Positions 1-10,820 of a DNA stretch of 64,000 nt are shown here, piece after piece (the first letter of the stretch is position 1; every line of letters starts with the position of its first letter). The notes beneath the pieces are model-generated. The model was not told the origin of the DNA. It searched no databases and was given only the letters and a program-made list of their open reading frames with translations. Position numbers and translations under genes: made by a program. This DNA is from Lagopus muta (taxonomy: Eukaryota > Chordata > Aves > Galliformes > Phasianidae): assembly GCF_023343835.1 (NCBI RefSeq), contig NC_064433.1, positions 66,114,032 through 66,178,031 of the forward strand, read 5' to 3'.

Positions 1-217
1 ACATTCTTTGGCCAACTGACTGGTAAGCAGCTCTGCAGAGAATGATAGTCTTGTGGTTCTGGTGAAAAAAAAGCTGAAAGATGAGCCAGTGATGCACCAT
101 CATAGCTATTAAGGCTAACAGCACTCAGTGCTACATTAGGAGAAGTGCTGCCAGCTGGCACAAGAAAGGGATTTTCCCCTTCCTCAGCACTGATGAGACT
201 ACATCTAAAGTGCTGTT

Positions 218-665
218 TGCAGTTCTGAGCTCTCCAGTACAATAGAGACGTGGACATAGCAGAGTGAGGCTTGTGAAAGGCCAATAAGATGGTTAAGTGA
301 CTGGAACACTTTTCATGCAAGAACGAGCTGTGATAGCAGAGACTGTCCAGCCTGGGGAAGGGAAGGCTCAGGGCTATCTGATTAGAGTATGTAAAGGAGA
401 GGGAGCCAGACTCTTCTCAGTAGTGTATGGTGACAGGTAGTTGGCACAAAGTGAAAAATGGGAAATACCGACTGAAAGACAAAAGTACACACTTTTTTGT
501 TTGAGGGTGGTTGAAAATTGGAACAGAATTTCCAGAAAAGCTGGGAAGCCTCCTTCTGTGGAAACTTAAAGCAGTCATAAGTAATCTGCTTTAGCTAATC
601 CTGCTTGGTGCAGTGGGGTATACTAGACCACCTCCAGAAGTTCTTTCAGTGATTCTGTGAGTTAG
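218..665 (+). mobile_element. CR1 LINE fragment, old
   Basis: The stretch reads as the 3' part of a CR1 retroposon on the + strand. Landmarks are an opening like 'ctctccagtacaatagagac', then 'cagcctggggaagggaaggctcag', a segment resembling 'gagccagactcttctcagtagtg', and an end resembling 'cctccagaagttctttcagtgattctgtga'. It is diverged and 5'-truncated, with no open reading frame. Boundaries are approximate. Confidence 0.7.
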
Positions 666-3560
666 AGACCTTCCAAGCTGACTCTTTAACAACTGGGGAA
701 GGGTGAAATCTGGAAGAGAATAAATTAGTATAGTGTGGTGATTTGGGATTGCATCCCAACTGCTATCAAAGGTCTAATTTGATCAGTCACCATTTTCTGA
801 TAGTAACAAAATATACCATCTCCTTTAAATGCCTACATCATTAGCTTTTTCATTCTGAAGTGGGTGCAAAACACATTACTAGTGGAGCTGCTTCAAATTT
901 CAGTTGGCTTGGAAACATACACAATGAGGTATTTCATAATCTTGTCACTGTCCAGAATTAGCTGGCTGGACTAAATGTAATGTACTTGTTATGACAGGGT
1001 TGCAATGGGAGAAGTTTTAACTGGAGGAATCAGACCTGATCTGGTATAGACTGGTATAGAAGGGTCTTCTTGCAAGGAAAAGTTTGACTGGAGCTAGCCA
1101 GTCACATGCTAGTGAAAAGTATGTGCATCCTTTGGCCAACAGAAACACACAGGAATACACTCCTCTCAACAAGACACCAGTGCACAGATCCCTTTCTAAC
1201 CAGGTCTCTGGATTCCCTCAGGAAAGACAGCAGCTGAGAACAGACACAGATAGAGGAATTGTCTTTGCAGGCTGCTGATAGTCCATTTATCTTTAGGGGA
1301 AGAGCGAATTTCTGGCCTGTCTTCCTGTCTGTGGTTACATGGCTTTTGTGTTTGAGTCAGCATTCGTGTGTTGCACAGAAGAGATAACATGCTTTGAAGC
1401 AGAACTCCCCATAGTTATGGTTCATTTTCCATTTGAAATCAAAGTACTGAGGCCAATTCTTGTACACCCATGCTTTGCCATTCCTGCTAGCAGTTTTTCG
1501 ACTTCCCAGATTAGGTGTGTTGGGGGGATTTCTATTGTTACTTGTTTTAAATGTCTTGGCTTTTCTTATAGCCTGCCAGCGTTTTGTGGTATCAGCATTT
1601 CCGCTGACCAATCCACCATTTCTAACATTTCATCAGGCCAAGTTCCGTTTTCTTTTTCCTTTAAAAAAAAATAAATAAATCATGCACGCATGCACAAAAA
1701 ATAATAATAATAATAATAATAAAGTTTTCCGTATCTGCTGTACGGAAAGGTAACAAAACAGACTAAAATGCCTTTGATCTTTGATACATGCAATTATGGT
1801 TTCTTGAGTACAATGTTCTGTATTTTGTGAACTAAACTCAGGCTGGGACAGAAGCTGATCTGGATTGTCAAGAATCCAGTACAATAAGAAACTGGATGAG
1901 CTAAATGAACGTACTGATGTGAAAAAAGATGAAGTGGCTACAAAACAACAGATCAGACACCTGATGGTATCACGCTAGGTTTTGTATTTGTGAAGTAAAT
2001 GAAGAACATTTCACTGTTACGTTAGTAGGCAAGACAACTGATTTGGCATTGAGATTTTGTGTCTTCTTACGGAAAGTTTAAAGTATGCGTCTGTAATTAT
2101 CACTCTTTAGCTTCCCGATTTTCTTTGACGTAGGACAGTATTTCATTTTGACAGTGCTGAAACCGCTTCTTATGGTTTTCTTGCTTTGCTACTTACCTGC
2201 CAATTGCCTTTAAATCTTCAAATAAGAGACGCTATAAGCCTCTCCCTCAGGGTGGGAAGGTTACCTTGCATACACATGCAAATTAAGGGAAAAAAAAGCA
2301 GTTCCTAAAATGTAATGAGCTTCTTTTTTTGCAGTCACTCTGGACACAGGACCGATGCTTCCTGTACCCTGATGCACTGCAATATTTGCTTCACTGAGGT
2401 AGGTGCAATAAGCTACAGTCTTGCTTTCTACTTTAATGTGCAGTTTCATATTATTCACTCTTGAAAACCTTTGTCCCCCCCTTCAGTTCTCATTTCCATC
2501 TTCGTAATTGCTGCTTTCCAATGACTTACTTCATAGCTTTCCTTACAAGTCAACTCACCTAAAAGACTGTGAACAGTTATTACAAAAAAAAAAAAAAAAT
2601 GTTAATTGCAATGTCTGTTGTAACCATTTACATAATTTTCTTTGTGATGGAACAGTTCAAATGCTGGAGTGATGTACTCCATCTTTAGACTATATGTTAT
2701 ACAAGAAAGAGAAAGATTATTTGGATGTGGTTGTTCTTATTTTGTTTTATTTTTAATAATAGCATAGATTTAGACCTGCACTTAGCAGTCTGTGACTGGC
2801 ATCTCATTACTGGCATAACAGAGGTTTAAATAGAAACAGCCTTGGTTTTCTTATTCATGTAATCTCAGTTACTTGTGCAGGTTGTATTCAACTCTTGCCT
2901 ATGCATTTTCTTTGCCTTCTGGAAATTCTTTTACTGATCATTCAGCAACATAACCATCTTCATTGATTTGTCAAGACTGTAGTTAACAGGGATTTTAAAA
3001 ACAATTTTGTTAAAGCTTACAAGATGAATATTAAGCTCTTTTTCTCTGACCTGCTTTTGCTTTTCTAGATTTCTTAACTTTCTCTTCTTAGTTAACTAGC
3101 ATCTACGTCTAAGAATGACTGAACAAATCAAATTTTTCTACTGCCACCTCTCACAGTTTTAAACCACTCCAAGATGTTCTGTGACTCAGCTTCACTTTCA
3201 TGCAATATAACAGCTTTTCTTAAACCTAAGTGGTTCAATAATCGTATTACTATTGCTCCTTATTTCTTTTTTATTCAACTGTATCTCTGTCATTCTTAAA
3301 CCATTTATTTCTTGCCTTTCTCATCAAGACTAGCTTTCCAAAGATCTAGCAAAGAGCTCAGGACATATGTATAGGCTAGAAAAGAAAGGAGAAGGAAGTG
3401 CTTACTGTGACTTCCTTAAAAATGTCCTTTAACAAACAGAGTTGCTGTCTTATCCATTCTATTTATAATTTCCAGAAAGTGGGGCAGAGTTATTCCAGTA
3501 AGATAATCATTGCCTTCTCAACCTAAGTCTATTTAACTGGTTATACCAGGAAAAGATTGC
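666..3560. other. Intergenic, upstream of C3AR1; no gene recognised
   Basis: AT-rich sequence with only short chance reading frames. It holds an AAT trinucleotide run near 1701-1722 and a poly-A run near 2583-2599. I see no splice-linked coding segments, RNA gene or transposon ends here. Confidence 0.6.
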
Positions 3561-3566
3561 TCATTT

Positions 3567-3583
3567 GAAAGGGAAACGAAACT
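3567..3583 (+). promoter_or_regulatory. IRF/ISRE-like element upstream of C3AR1
   Basis: The bases GAAAGGGAAACGAAACT contain GAAANNGAAA, the core of interferon-regulatory-factor binding elements, followed by a second overlapping GAAAC half. It lies about 100 bases before a TATA-like box and about 400 bases before the C3AR1 start codon. Binding is inferred from the motif only. Confidence 0.45.
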
Positions 3584-3625
3584 AAAATGCTGACATCATT
3601 CTGTAAAAGAAAATTGCATACAAAG

Positions 3626-3635
3626 CAGGAAGTTG
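3626..3635 (+). promoter_or_regulatory. ETS/PU.1-like GGAA site upstream of C3AR1
   Basis: CAGGAAGTTG fits an ETS-family core. A second purine-rich GGAA site (GAAGGAAGTG) lies near 3391-3400. Such sites are usual in genes expressed in myeloid cells, which fits a C3a receptor. Short motifs like this are common by chance. Confidence 0.3.
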
Positions 3636-3667
3636 ATCAGGAAAGAAAAATGGTGATTTTGAGGGCA

Positions 3668-3674
3668 TATAAAT
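3668..3674 (+). promoter_or_regulatory. Candidate TATA-like box for C3AR1
   Basis: TATAAAT sits 173 bases before a strong splice-donor match at 3841. Transcription would begin near 3700 and give a short non-coding first exon (about 3700-3840). This is inference from spacing; the region is AT-rich, so a chance match is possible. Confidence 0.35.
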
Positions 3675-3840
3675 AAAGTGGGAACTTCAGTAGAGAATAA
3701 AAAGAACAAGGCTGAAATCAAAAAGGATGACAGAAATAGAAGAATATAAGTGCATACAGATCTCCTGTTTGAATAGTGGACTTTTCTTAACTAAGCCACT
3801 ATAAGAATGATGAAGCTGAATAATTTCCAGATTAGTATAG

Positions 3841-3983
3841 GTAAGCATTTAGTGCAAACAAGTATAGGCCGATGCCTTTGTATCCATCCAGCTCAGTACC
3901 ATTTCCTGACTCAGAGATTCTTCAGTACAGACAAAAAACCTGGGGAGGTGCCTACTAATTTCTTCTCTGTTTTCTAACTACAG
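3841..3983 (+). other. C3AR1: Candidate short 5'-UTR intron of C3AR1
   Basis: A consensus donor (ATAG|GTAAGC) opens at 3841. A strong acceptor (pyrimidine-rich run ending CTAACTACAG) closes at 3983, one base before the initiator codon. C3AR1 genes in mammals have a non-coding first exon and a single coding exon, so an intron ending just before the ATG fits the family. The donor could instead lie further upstream. Confidence 0.5.
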
Positions 3984-3984
3984 A

Positions 3985-5376
3985 ATGCCTCCACTCCTGG
4001 TTAACAGCAGTTCACATGAGCAGGATGCTATATATTATGCACCAGAATCCATTGGCTCCCTGGTTATCTTCATCCTCGTTTTCATCATAGGTATCCCAGG
4101 CAATGGGTTGGTTATCTGGGTAGCTGGTTTGAAAATGAAGAGGTCTGTGAACATCATCTGGTTCCTAAACCTTGCTGTGGCTGACTTCATGTGCTGCTTA
4201 TCTCTGCCATTCTTCATTGTTCACTTGTTCCTCAACGAACACTGGCCATATGGTTGGTTTCTCTGCAAAGTCATCCCATCAGTCATAATCTTCACCATGT
4301 TTGCTAGTGTTTTCCTACTTATGGTGATCAGCATCGACCGGTGCCTCCTAGTGATGAAGCCCGTCTGGTGTCAAAATCATCGAACAATTAAGTTTATTTC
4401 ACTACTATGCAGTGGCATTTGGATCCTGGCCTTTATTTTCTGCTGTCCTGTCTTCCACTACCGCAACACGATCACTGATGGTGGAAAAACTGAGTGTGGG
4501 TACAATTTTGGAGATTATGAAATACTAGAATATATGGATGACAGTGATCCTGTAACTGGGTTATTGGAAGAATACTCACCTTTAGTACCAGCTGTCACAT
4601 ATGTTGGCACCATCTTTGCTCATCAGCCTACTGATAGTTATAGTTACCTAGATTTTCAAGCAAACAGCATATCCACCAACAAAGGCATAATTGCAGAAGC
4701 TCACCTTTCTCATGCCACTGTAGATGTGAACTCCTTGTTAAATTCGACTGCCTCTCCTGACATCAGGCTACTGGAATCTCAGAGTGATCTACCTAATACC
4801 AACTTGCCTGTACCATCCAACAATGACTTCAATTTAAAGCTACTTGATCCTCCTCTTGATTTGCTTGATTTTGACAGTGTCTTCAGTGGTAATGATTATG
4901 CCATGCCCTTTCCTTTAACTGTAATAACTATTACTAGGGCTGTCTTTGGCTTCATACTTCCCTTCTGCATAATGGCAGTTTGCTATGCCCTTATTGCTTT
5001 CAGGATGCATGCAAGTAATTATCGTAAGCCACAAAGCAAGATGCTGAGAACTATAATTCTTGTGGTAGTTGCATTTTTTGTCTGCTGGGCTCCCTACCAT
5101 ATAGTTGGGATTCTGTCCCTTGTGGCTACTCCTGGTACAGAACTGAAGGAGTCACTGATCCTCTGGGATCACCTCTCTGTAGCACTCGCATATGCTAACA
5201 GCTGCATCAACCCTCTGTTATATGTTTTTGTGGGGCGGGACTTCAGGGCAAAAGCAAGGCAATCACTGCAAGGAGTCTTGGAAGGAGTCTTTACTGAGGA
5301 ACCAACATGTTCAAGCCCTTACTCTGTTGACAGAAGCAAGACTTCAAAAGATAAGGATGTTAGTACCACAGTCTAA
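3985..5376 (+). CDS. C3AR1: C3a anaphylatoxin chemotactic receptor (C3AR1)
   Basis: A 463-residue class A G protein-coupled receptor for complement fragment C3a, acting at the plasma membrane, in this family mainly of myeloid cells. Seven hydrophobic segments are visible. Landmarks are GN at 39-40 (helix 1), LAVAD at 63-67 (helix 2), Cys94 paired with Cys171, DRC at 118-120 in place of DRY, CWAP at 367-370 (helix 6) and NPLLY at 409-413 (helix 7). The second extracellular loop is about 150 residues (roughly 160-312). Such a giant loop is the hallmark of C3aR and separates it from C5aR and formyl-peptide receptors. N-glycosylation sequons occur at Asn7 and Asn253. The tail ends STTV, as in the mammalian protein. 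The coding sequence is one uninterrupted exon, as expected. The start follows a splice acceptor by one base and gives an N-terminus of normal length. No damage is seen. Confidence 0.97.
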   Translation: MPPLLVNSSSHEQDAIYYAPESIGSLVIFILVFIIGIPGNGLVIWVAGLKMKRSVNIIWFLNLAVADFMCCLSLPFFIVHLFLNEHWPYGWFLCKVIPSVIIFTMFASVFLLMVISIDRCLLVMKPVWCQNHRTIKFISLLCSGIWILAFIFCCPVFHYRNTITDGGKTECGYNFGDYEILEYMDDSDPVTGLLEEYSPLVPAVTYVGTIFAHQPTDSYSYLDFQANSISTNKGIIAEAHLSHATVDVNSLLNSTASPDIRLLESQSDLPNTNLPVPSNNDFNLKLLDPPLDLLDFDSVFSGNDYAMPFPLTVITITRAVFGFILPFCIMAVCYALIAFRMHASNYRKPQSKMLRTIILVVVAFFVCWAPYHIVGILSLVATPGTELKESLILWDHLSVALAYANSCINPLLYVFVGRDFRAKARQSLQGVLEGVFTEEPTCSSPYSVDRSKTSKDKDVSTTV

Positions 5377-6436
5377 TGCAGGACTTCCCATCATTACTGC
5401 AGAAAGAATTCTGTACATCAACAACTCTCCACTTTTTTTTGCTTTAATACATCTGATTACTGAACAGAACTGCACACAGGGCACAGTGATGGTTCACATC
5501 AGATCTGCTAATCCACTTTATATCCTACTATAGCAAGATGGGAAGTTGGAAATACTAAGAGTAATAATCTCTTGTGAAAGACCAGTGAAGCAAGAGACCC
5601 AGCATACATTAAAGAGTAAAGAAGGCTTGCAGAATGGTTTGTAGTGCAGTCATGTACTTCAATTTCTGAACTGCTGAATAACAAAATAATCAGTTATTCG
5701 CAGAAGTCTATTAAAGATGTTCTGCATCTCCTGTCTCTGATAAAATGCAGGTGAAACCAACACTGATGTCTCTCCTCTGACTATACTTGGTTCTGAAATT
5801 TTTTTTTTCTGAAGATACTTAGAGAGAGAAGTGCTACATTTTACTACAGCATTGCATAGGAACAACACATACTCCAGTCAGCTGCACTGAACTGATTTTC
5901 ATTCCCTGGTAGATGTACAAGGTATCATTTTTATACCAGGAAATATATCATTGTATAGTGGTAACTGCACTAATTCTCATGCTGTAACTATCTATGTTCA
6001 TTAGTATGTACTCACTGGCTCCTCAGCACTCCTACCATTAGCGTCCTAAACTTTCCTTTAAGGTGGTGTTTGAGGCTGCCCAAATATTCCTACTGTATTT
6101 TAGCTTATTGCAAGCAGAGTTTGAGGAGCTTCTCAGCCACAATGTAGTTTTCACAGCTTTTCTGGCCAAGATGAAAGTTGAAAGATGCACTGGTCTTAGT
6201 GCTGGGAAAACAGACAGCTGTTAGGACTTCTGACTCTTGATAACCAGAAAAGTCTCAGTTGCAATGTACACTTAAGTGGAGGCTGTTAATTTAGTAATGT
6301 CCACACCTGAATTTTCTTTTCAAGGTAACTAGTAAACAGGAACCAAGCCCACATGCTAGACGCAGCCAAAAGAAATGCAATACTGGCATGAAAGTGTTAA
6401 ACCGTAAACACTTTTATTTAAGAAAGCATGCACAAA

Positions 6437-6442
6437 AATAAA
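6437..6442 (+). terminator. C3AR1: Candidate C3AR1 polyadenylation signal
   Basis: AATAAA occurs about 1.06 kb after the C3AR1 stop, with no CR1 or other gene between them. A small hairpin (8-base arms AAAGTGTT/AACACTTT, 6391-6414) precedes it. A weaker ATTAAA at 5608-5613 could serve a shorter transcript. Confidence 0.4.
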
Positions 6443-6479
6443 TTTGTGATACCTCTCTGCCTGACCCTTGACACAAAGC

Positions 6480-7895
6480 ACTGTGGGTTGCTACTGTGGA
6501 GCTCTAAGAACTCTGCATGGCAGGTTTGATTCCCTTCACTCCCCACAGCTGGTATCAGTGCAGAGACCCAAATAGGCAACCCAATGCCTTCCCATCCACT
6601 GGCAATTTACATGTAATTCAGGGGCAGAGGAATGAGTCACAAGATTTGACATGCATTTACATATGCAAGTGATGGTTGTAATGGATGGATGCAAGTAATA
6701 CGCAGATGATGTAAATATGCAAAATGTGGGCACAAGCATTCGTGGAAGGAGTCATCTTTCTTTTTTCTTCCCGTGGTTTCAGATTTCCATGGGCCCAGCT
6801 CTGCAATATGATCTGCAAAGCGCTAACTGGCACCAATTACAGGTTGGTTTTGGTGCCACATTCCACAGAAACCCAATCACACATGCTTCCAAGCTGCATC
6901 GTTACCATCCCGAATTGGAGGCAGCACAGACAACAGTTAACTCCATGTTAAAGTTGGCTCTGGGATCCCTCATTCCTCATACTCAATGATATCCCCACCC
7001 TATACACACACATAAAAAAGAAAAAGAAAAAAAAAAAAAGAAATATCCCACTTCCACCTCCTTCCTGCAGTCAGAATAGAGGTTTTTACTTTCTTTGCCC
7101 CAGGTTTGTCAAAGCCACCATGATGTTTTATTTCTGTGTTGTTCCCCTTACTGATAAACAAGGAATAAAAGTTGGGATGGGCTTTACAAAATACTAAAAT
7201 GAAACAAGAAGTTTGACAGAACACAACTGTACAAGAAAAAAAAACAAGAGAGGGAACAGAGGATACAGGTTAGAGAAGGAAGAATTTCAGCACACACTCC
7301 TGTATCTTTTTTGCTTTCCTGATTTGCTAGCAGAAACAATTAATTGGGGTTTACACTCTATTCCATCATCCCCTCCAGGTGAACTGCAAGGAGTCTGAAC
7401 CCTCCTCCCCCCCCCCAGACCCCTTTTTCTACACTATACATGATACATGCTTTACAGTTACCTCTTACCTGGGTGATTATCTACACTATACATGATACAT
7501 GCTTTACAGTTACCTCTTACCTGGGTGATTATATCCTTGAGAGTCCAGGGTAGAAATCAGACACGTTGGAGTTGGATCAGAGAAGAGATGAGGAGGCTGG
7601 GGTGCCCTTGACCATAGGATTTCTCTGTGGAATGAAATGAAACAAGCTGTTAATGGTCTAGACAGCTGTCTTGATCCTGACTAGTTTGCATTTCAGCCAT
7701 AGAGCAGCTCACTCTAACCTGCAGAATACTGAGATGTTCAGTCGCCTGTCCTAACCAAAAGCTACAGCTTGGTAAAGAATCTTGTTCTTGGCACCTGCAG
7801 AAGTTTCTCTTATTATTTTGAAGGACATTTTTTCATCCAGAAATACCAGAAGATGGCTCAAAGTTTATTTTTTACTGTGCTGTGCTAACTCAAGT
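6480..7895. other. Intergenic; no gene recognised
   Basis: No coding segment is supported. It contains an A-rich run near 7016-7041, a C-run near 7407-7416 and the 52-bp tandem duplication listed separately. Confidence 0.6.
7429..7532. repeat. Perfect 52-bp tandem duplication (2 copies)
   Basis: Bases 7429-7480 and 7481-7532 are identical over 52 bases, both beginning CTACACTATACATGATACAT and ending GGGTGATTAT. With no mismatches, the duplication is either recent or an assembly artefact. Confidence 0.95.
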
Positions 7896-7899
7896 TATG

Positions 7900-8465
7900 G
7901 CAGATAGCTGTACGCGTTTTGATACATTGGCTAAACATAGTCCTGCAAACAGCAAAAAATATGCAGACTTGTTTCTGTTTTGATAAAGGAGTTTTAGAAC
8001 AGGTTTCAAGATTGCCGAAAGAAATAATCAAATTTTTGCTATACTTACAACTCCACTTTCATTCAACATAAATATATTTTTCAGTTTGAATATGTAGAGT
8101 TGAAGTCAGACATTCAACGTAAAAATGGAGTAATGGCTCTTTATCAGACTTTTTCAAGAGGAAAATATCCCTCTCTTCACAATCACTCTCTATTCATGTC
8201 ATTTCTTTGGGCAGTGTGCACATTTGTGAACAACTGCTGTCAAGAACGAGGCACAGGAAGAATAAAATTTCATCAAAAATCTCTGATGAGCACCTTGAGA
8301 ACTCACTACGAATTGTGACCACGGCCACTGAACCAGACTGATGTGTTGGTTTGAAAAAACAAAGTGACATATACCATTAGTTTTATGCTTTTGTTGCTCT
8401 CTTTTTAAAACTGTACTAATAGAAGTATTAAAAATTAACATTCGTTTTGTTACTTATTTATTAAC
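7900..8465 (+). mobile_element. hAT/Charlie-like transposon remnant, copy 1
   Basis: It contains decayed coding for the C-terminal end of a hAT transposase. The 72-codon frame at 8100-8318 carries ELKSDIQ and a GKYPSLHNHSLFMS segment. These resemble the dimerisation region of Charlie/ZBED5-type hAT proteins, where FGSTYVCEQ and LTDEHL-type motifs follow. After 8240 the match continues in another frame (SDEHLENSLRI-like), so there is at least one frameshift. The same sequence recurs at about 14060-14470. It ends next to a mariner copy. It cannot be functional. Confidence 0.7.
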
Positions 8466-8475
8466 TATATTATAT

Positions 8476-9023
8476 TTGGCTGCTCCAAAAGTAATGCCTC
8501 TTGTTTTATTGTGTTGGCCCATGACATCAGATACATACATTGGTGGTATGGCAGTAGAGACTGACCCCTCCTACCAATATTCCATTACATTTTGTTGTCA
8601 TGAAACATGTAGCAGTGGAGGGGCAGTTTGACAGAGTGATGTTTGACGAGGAAGTGCATATGCAGCAAGGGAATACCATTGAATTCCTCCATATGGAAAG
8701 AAAGGCAGCCAGTGACATTTGTCACTGTTTGCTGAATGTTTAGGGAGACCAAACCATAGATATGAGCACAGTGAGGTGGTGGGTGGTGCATTTCAGCAGT
8801 GGTGACAGTGACAGTGAGTCACCTCAGCTGCTGCGGGTTTTGAGGAACATGGCTTGCAGGCTCTTATTTATTGATGGTGAAAATATGTAGCTAATAGTGG
8901 CAAGTATGGTACAAATTATTCTTCTGTAGCTGAGAATTTTCTCTATCAAGCAGAGTTACTGTACTCATCATATCTATTGTAGTTTCCATGGAAATACACA
9001 AGAGGCATTACTTACAGAGCAAC
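8476..9023 (+). mobile_element. Internally deleted mariner (Galluhop-like), copy A
   Basis: Inverted termini are visible: the left end reads GGCTGCTCCAAAAGTAATGC and the right end, reverse-complemented, reads GGTTGCTCTGTAAGTAATGC. TA dinucleotides flank the element, as expected for mariner insertion. The interior keeps a broken N-terminal part of a mariner transposase on the + strand, including a region like RWWVxxFSSGDS, joined directly to the far end. At about 550 bp it is a non-autonomous derivative. Confidence 0.85.
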
Positions 9024-9089
9024 CTATGAATATGCAGCCCAAAACAATTCCTCTTCAGCCAGTGAGGCCCAGACAAGCCACAAAGCTGG

Positions 9090-9159
9090 AAACACATGAC
9101 TTAAGCTGTCTAGATCCAGGATGTAAACTCATGACCTAAGCTGTCTGGATCCAGGATGT
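9090..9159. repeat. Imperfect 35-bp tandem duplication
   Basis: Two adjacent 35-base units (9090-9124 and 9125-9159) differ at three positions. Each runs from AAAC(A/T)CATGAC to GATCCAGGATGT. Confidence 0.85.
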
Positions 9160-10750
9160 AATCTTGAAGAAGTCAAGGAAACATCTACTTTGATGCTTTT
9201 GCAATGTAAGCAAATTAAAATTTTCTTGGCAAAAGGCTCTTGGCTTATGCACTTCATTTCCAGTTTTCATAGCCCATGCAGCTGCTGAGGATTATTGCAG
9301 ACGCTGCAACAAATTGATAACCACTGCAGATGAAGCCTTCAAAGAAAAAGTTCAGGTTGCTTGGCAAGTTTATTGACTATATATCTGTTATCTACAGCAG
9401 CTGCATCCTCATAGAATAAATGCATTCAGATTTTAATTGTACAGAGATAGCTGAATTTTTAGGCAGGAGTGGAGAAGTATGAATGCAAAAATATGGAAGA
9501 TCATATGGATATGCAGAATATGCCTACAGTTTCTTAAGGAAAGGAAATTGGATATAGTAACTCAAAATCCATTTCAAAACAGAAGAGCTTTTCTTCTGAG
9601 CATTCACTGACTAAAATGCAATTAAAAACATTAAAGATTTTGATTATGATTATGTAGTATTTAGTGTTTTGGGGAATAAAAATCTTTTTGTCCTTGCTTT
9701 GACTTTTCGAACAAGAGTAGCCATGCACAGAAATTCACACTTGAATCTACAGATGATACAATTTTCTTTTCTTGACATTTTTCCTTTACATAAAATTGCA
9801 ACTTTCAAATAGCTAGGCCAAACCACATTTCAGAATATAAATAGGCCTTAATCACACAGAAAGTCAGTCCCTCTCCTTCTAGCTTCTTAATTTCCTGTGG
9901 TAGCAAAAGCCTTCCCACACAGGATTCTTCCAGGCTGGTTTTCAATTAGTCTTCTCTGGCTACCCAACTGTTTGTGCAACGGAGAGGAAGAATCCTTCAG
10001 TTATTAATGAGGAAAAGCACTCCATAAAATAAAACGGCCCAAGTTTATTCTTCAAAAAGAAGGCAGAGAAGACAGTCAATAATCAAAGTTAAATTTGAAG
10101 AGTACTTTTTATGTGGAAAAATGTCAAAGCTCTGTAATCTGCTCATTCTCAAGAAGGTGGAGTAAAATATCTGATTAAGACTGAACAGCACAGTTTCATG
10201 AAAATTTTCTTCAGGAAGGCAAAAGAAGGGGAAACTGAAACCATGGGGGAAAAGCTGATATCCTGTGTGATATTAGCTAAATGGGAATTAAGCCTTTGTC
10301 CCATCCCGTTCCCTGGTTTGTTTCGTCCAGTGAGTAATGTGACCAGCGACTAATGTGTACTTCACTGACTCAGATTAGGTGCACCAAAACAACCTATTAT
10401 GTGTATTCTGAGCAAGCTGTTGCATATGATCACATATATTTTAAGCAAACAATGTATTAGCTTATTAACTAGTCCTTATTCCAGGGGGAGGGGGGTTGCA
10501 AGCTGAGGAGTCTCAGGCCAGCTGAAGACAGCTCTGAAACTCTCCTCCAGTGTCATGACTTTACACGCCTTTTACATGTGATTTGCCATGAGAAGTGAGG
10601 AGGTTTGGACTATTACAAGTTATGCAAGCTGAGATAAAGATGGGGGTATGAAAAACACATGACTTTGCAGAAAAGCAGAGAAACTTTCATTTCCTTGAGA
10701 CCTCAATTTCAGTTCCCAAAGACATGAGAAGTTGTTCCTAGGTTAAGGAA

Positions 10751-10820
10751 GGGAAGGGAAGGGAAGGGAAGGGAAGGGAAGGGAAGGGAAGGGAAGGGAA
10801 GGGAAGGGAAGGGAAGGGAA
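10751..10820 (+). repeat. (GGGAA)14 microsatellite
   Basis: Fourteen uninterrupted GGGAA units form 70 bases with an all-purine top strand. The regular GGG runs could support G-quadruplex or triplex structure. Confidence 0.97.

Noticed and set aside
5192-5533. 113-codon + strand frame overlapping the end of C3AR1
   Set aside because: It is the shifted-frame shadow of the C3AR1 tail and 3' UTR; no independent evidence supports it.
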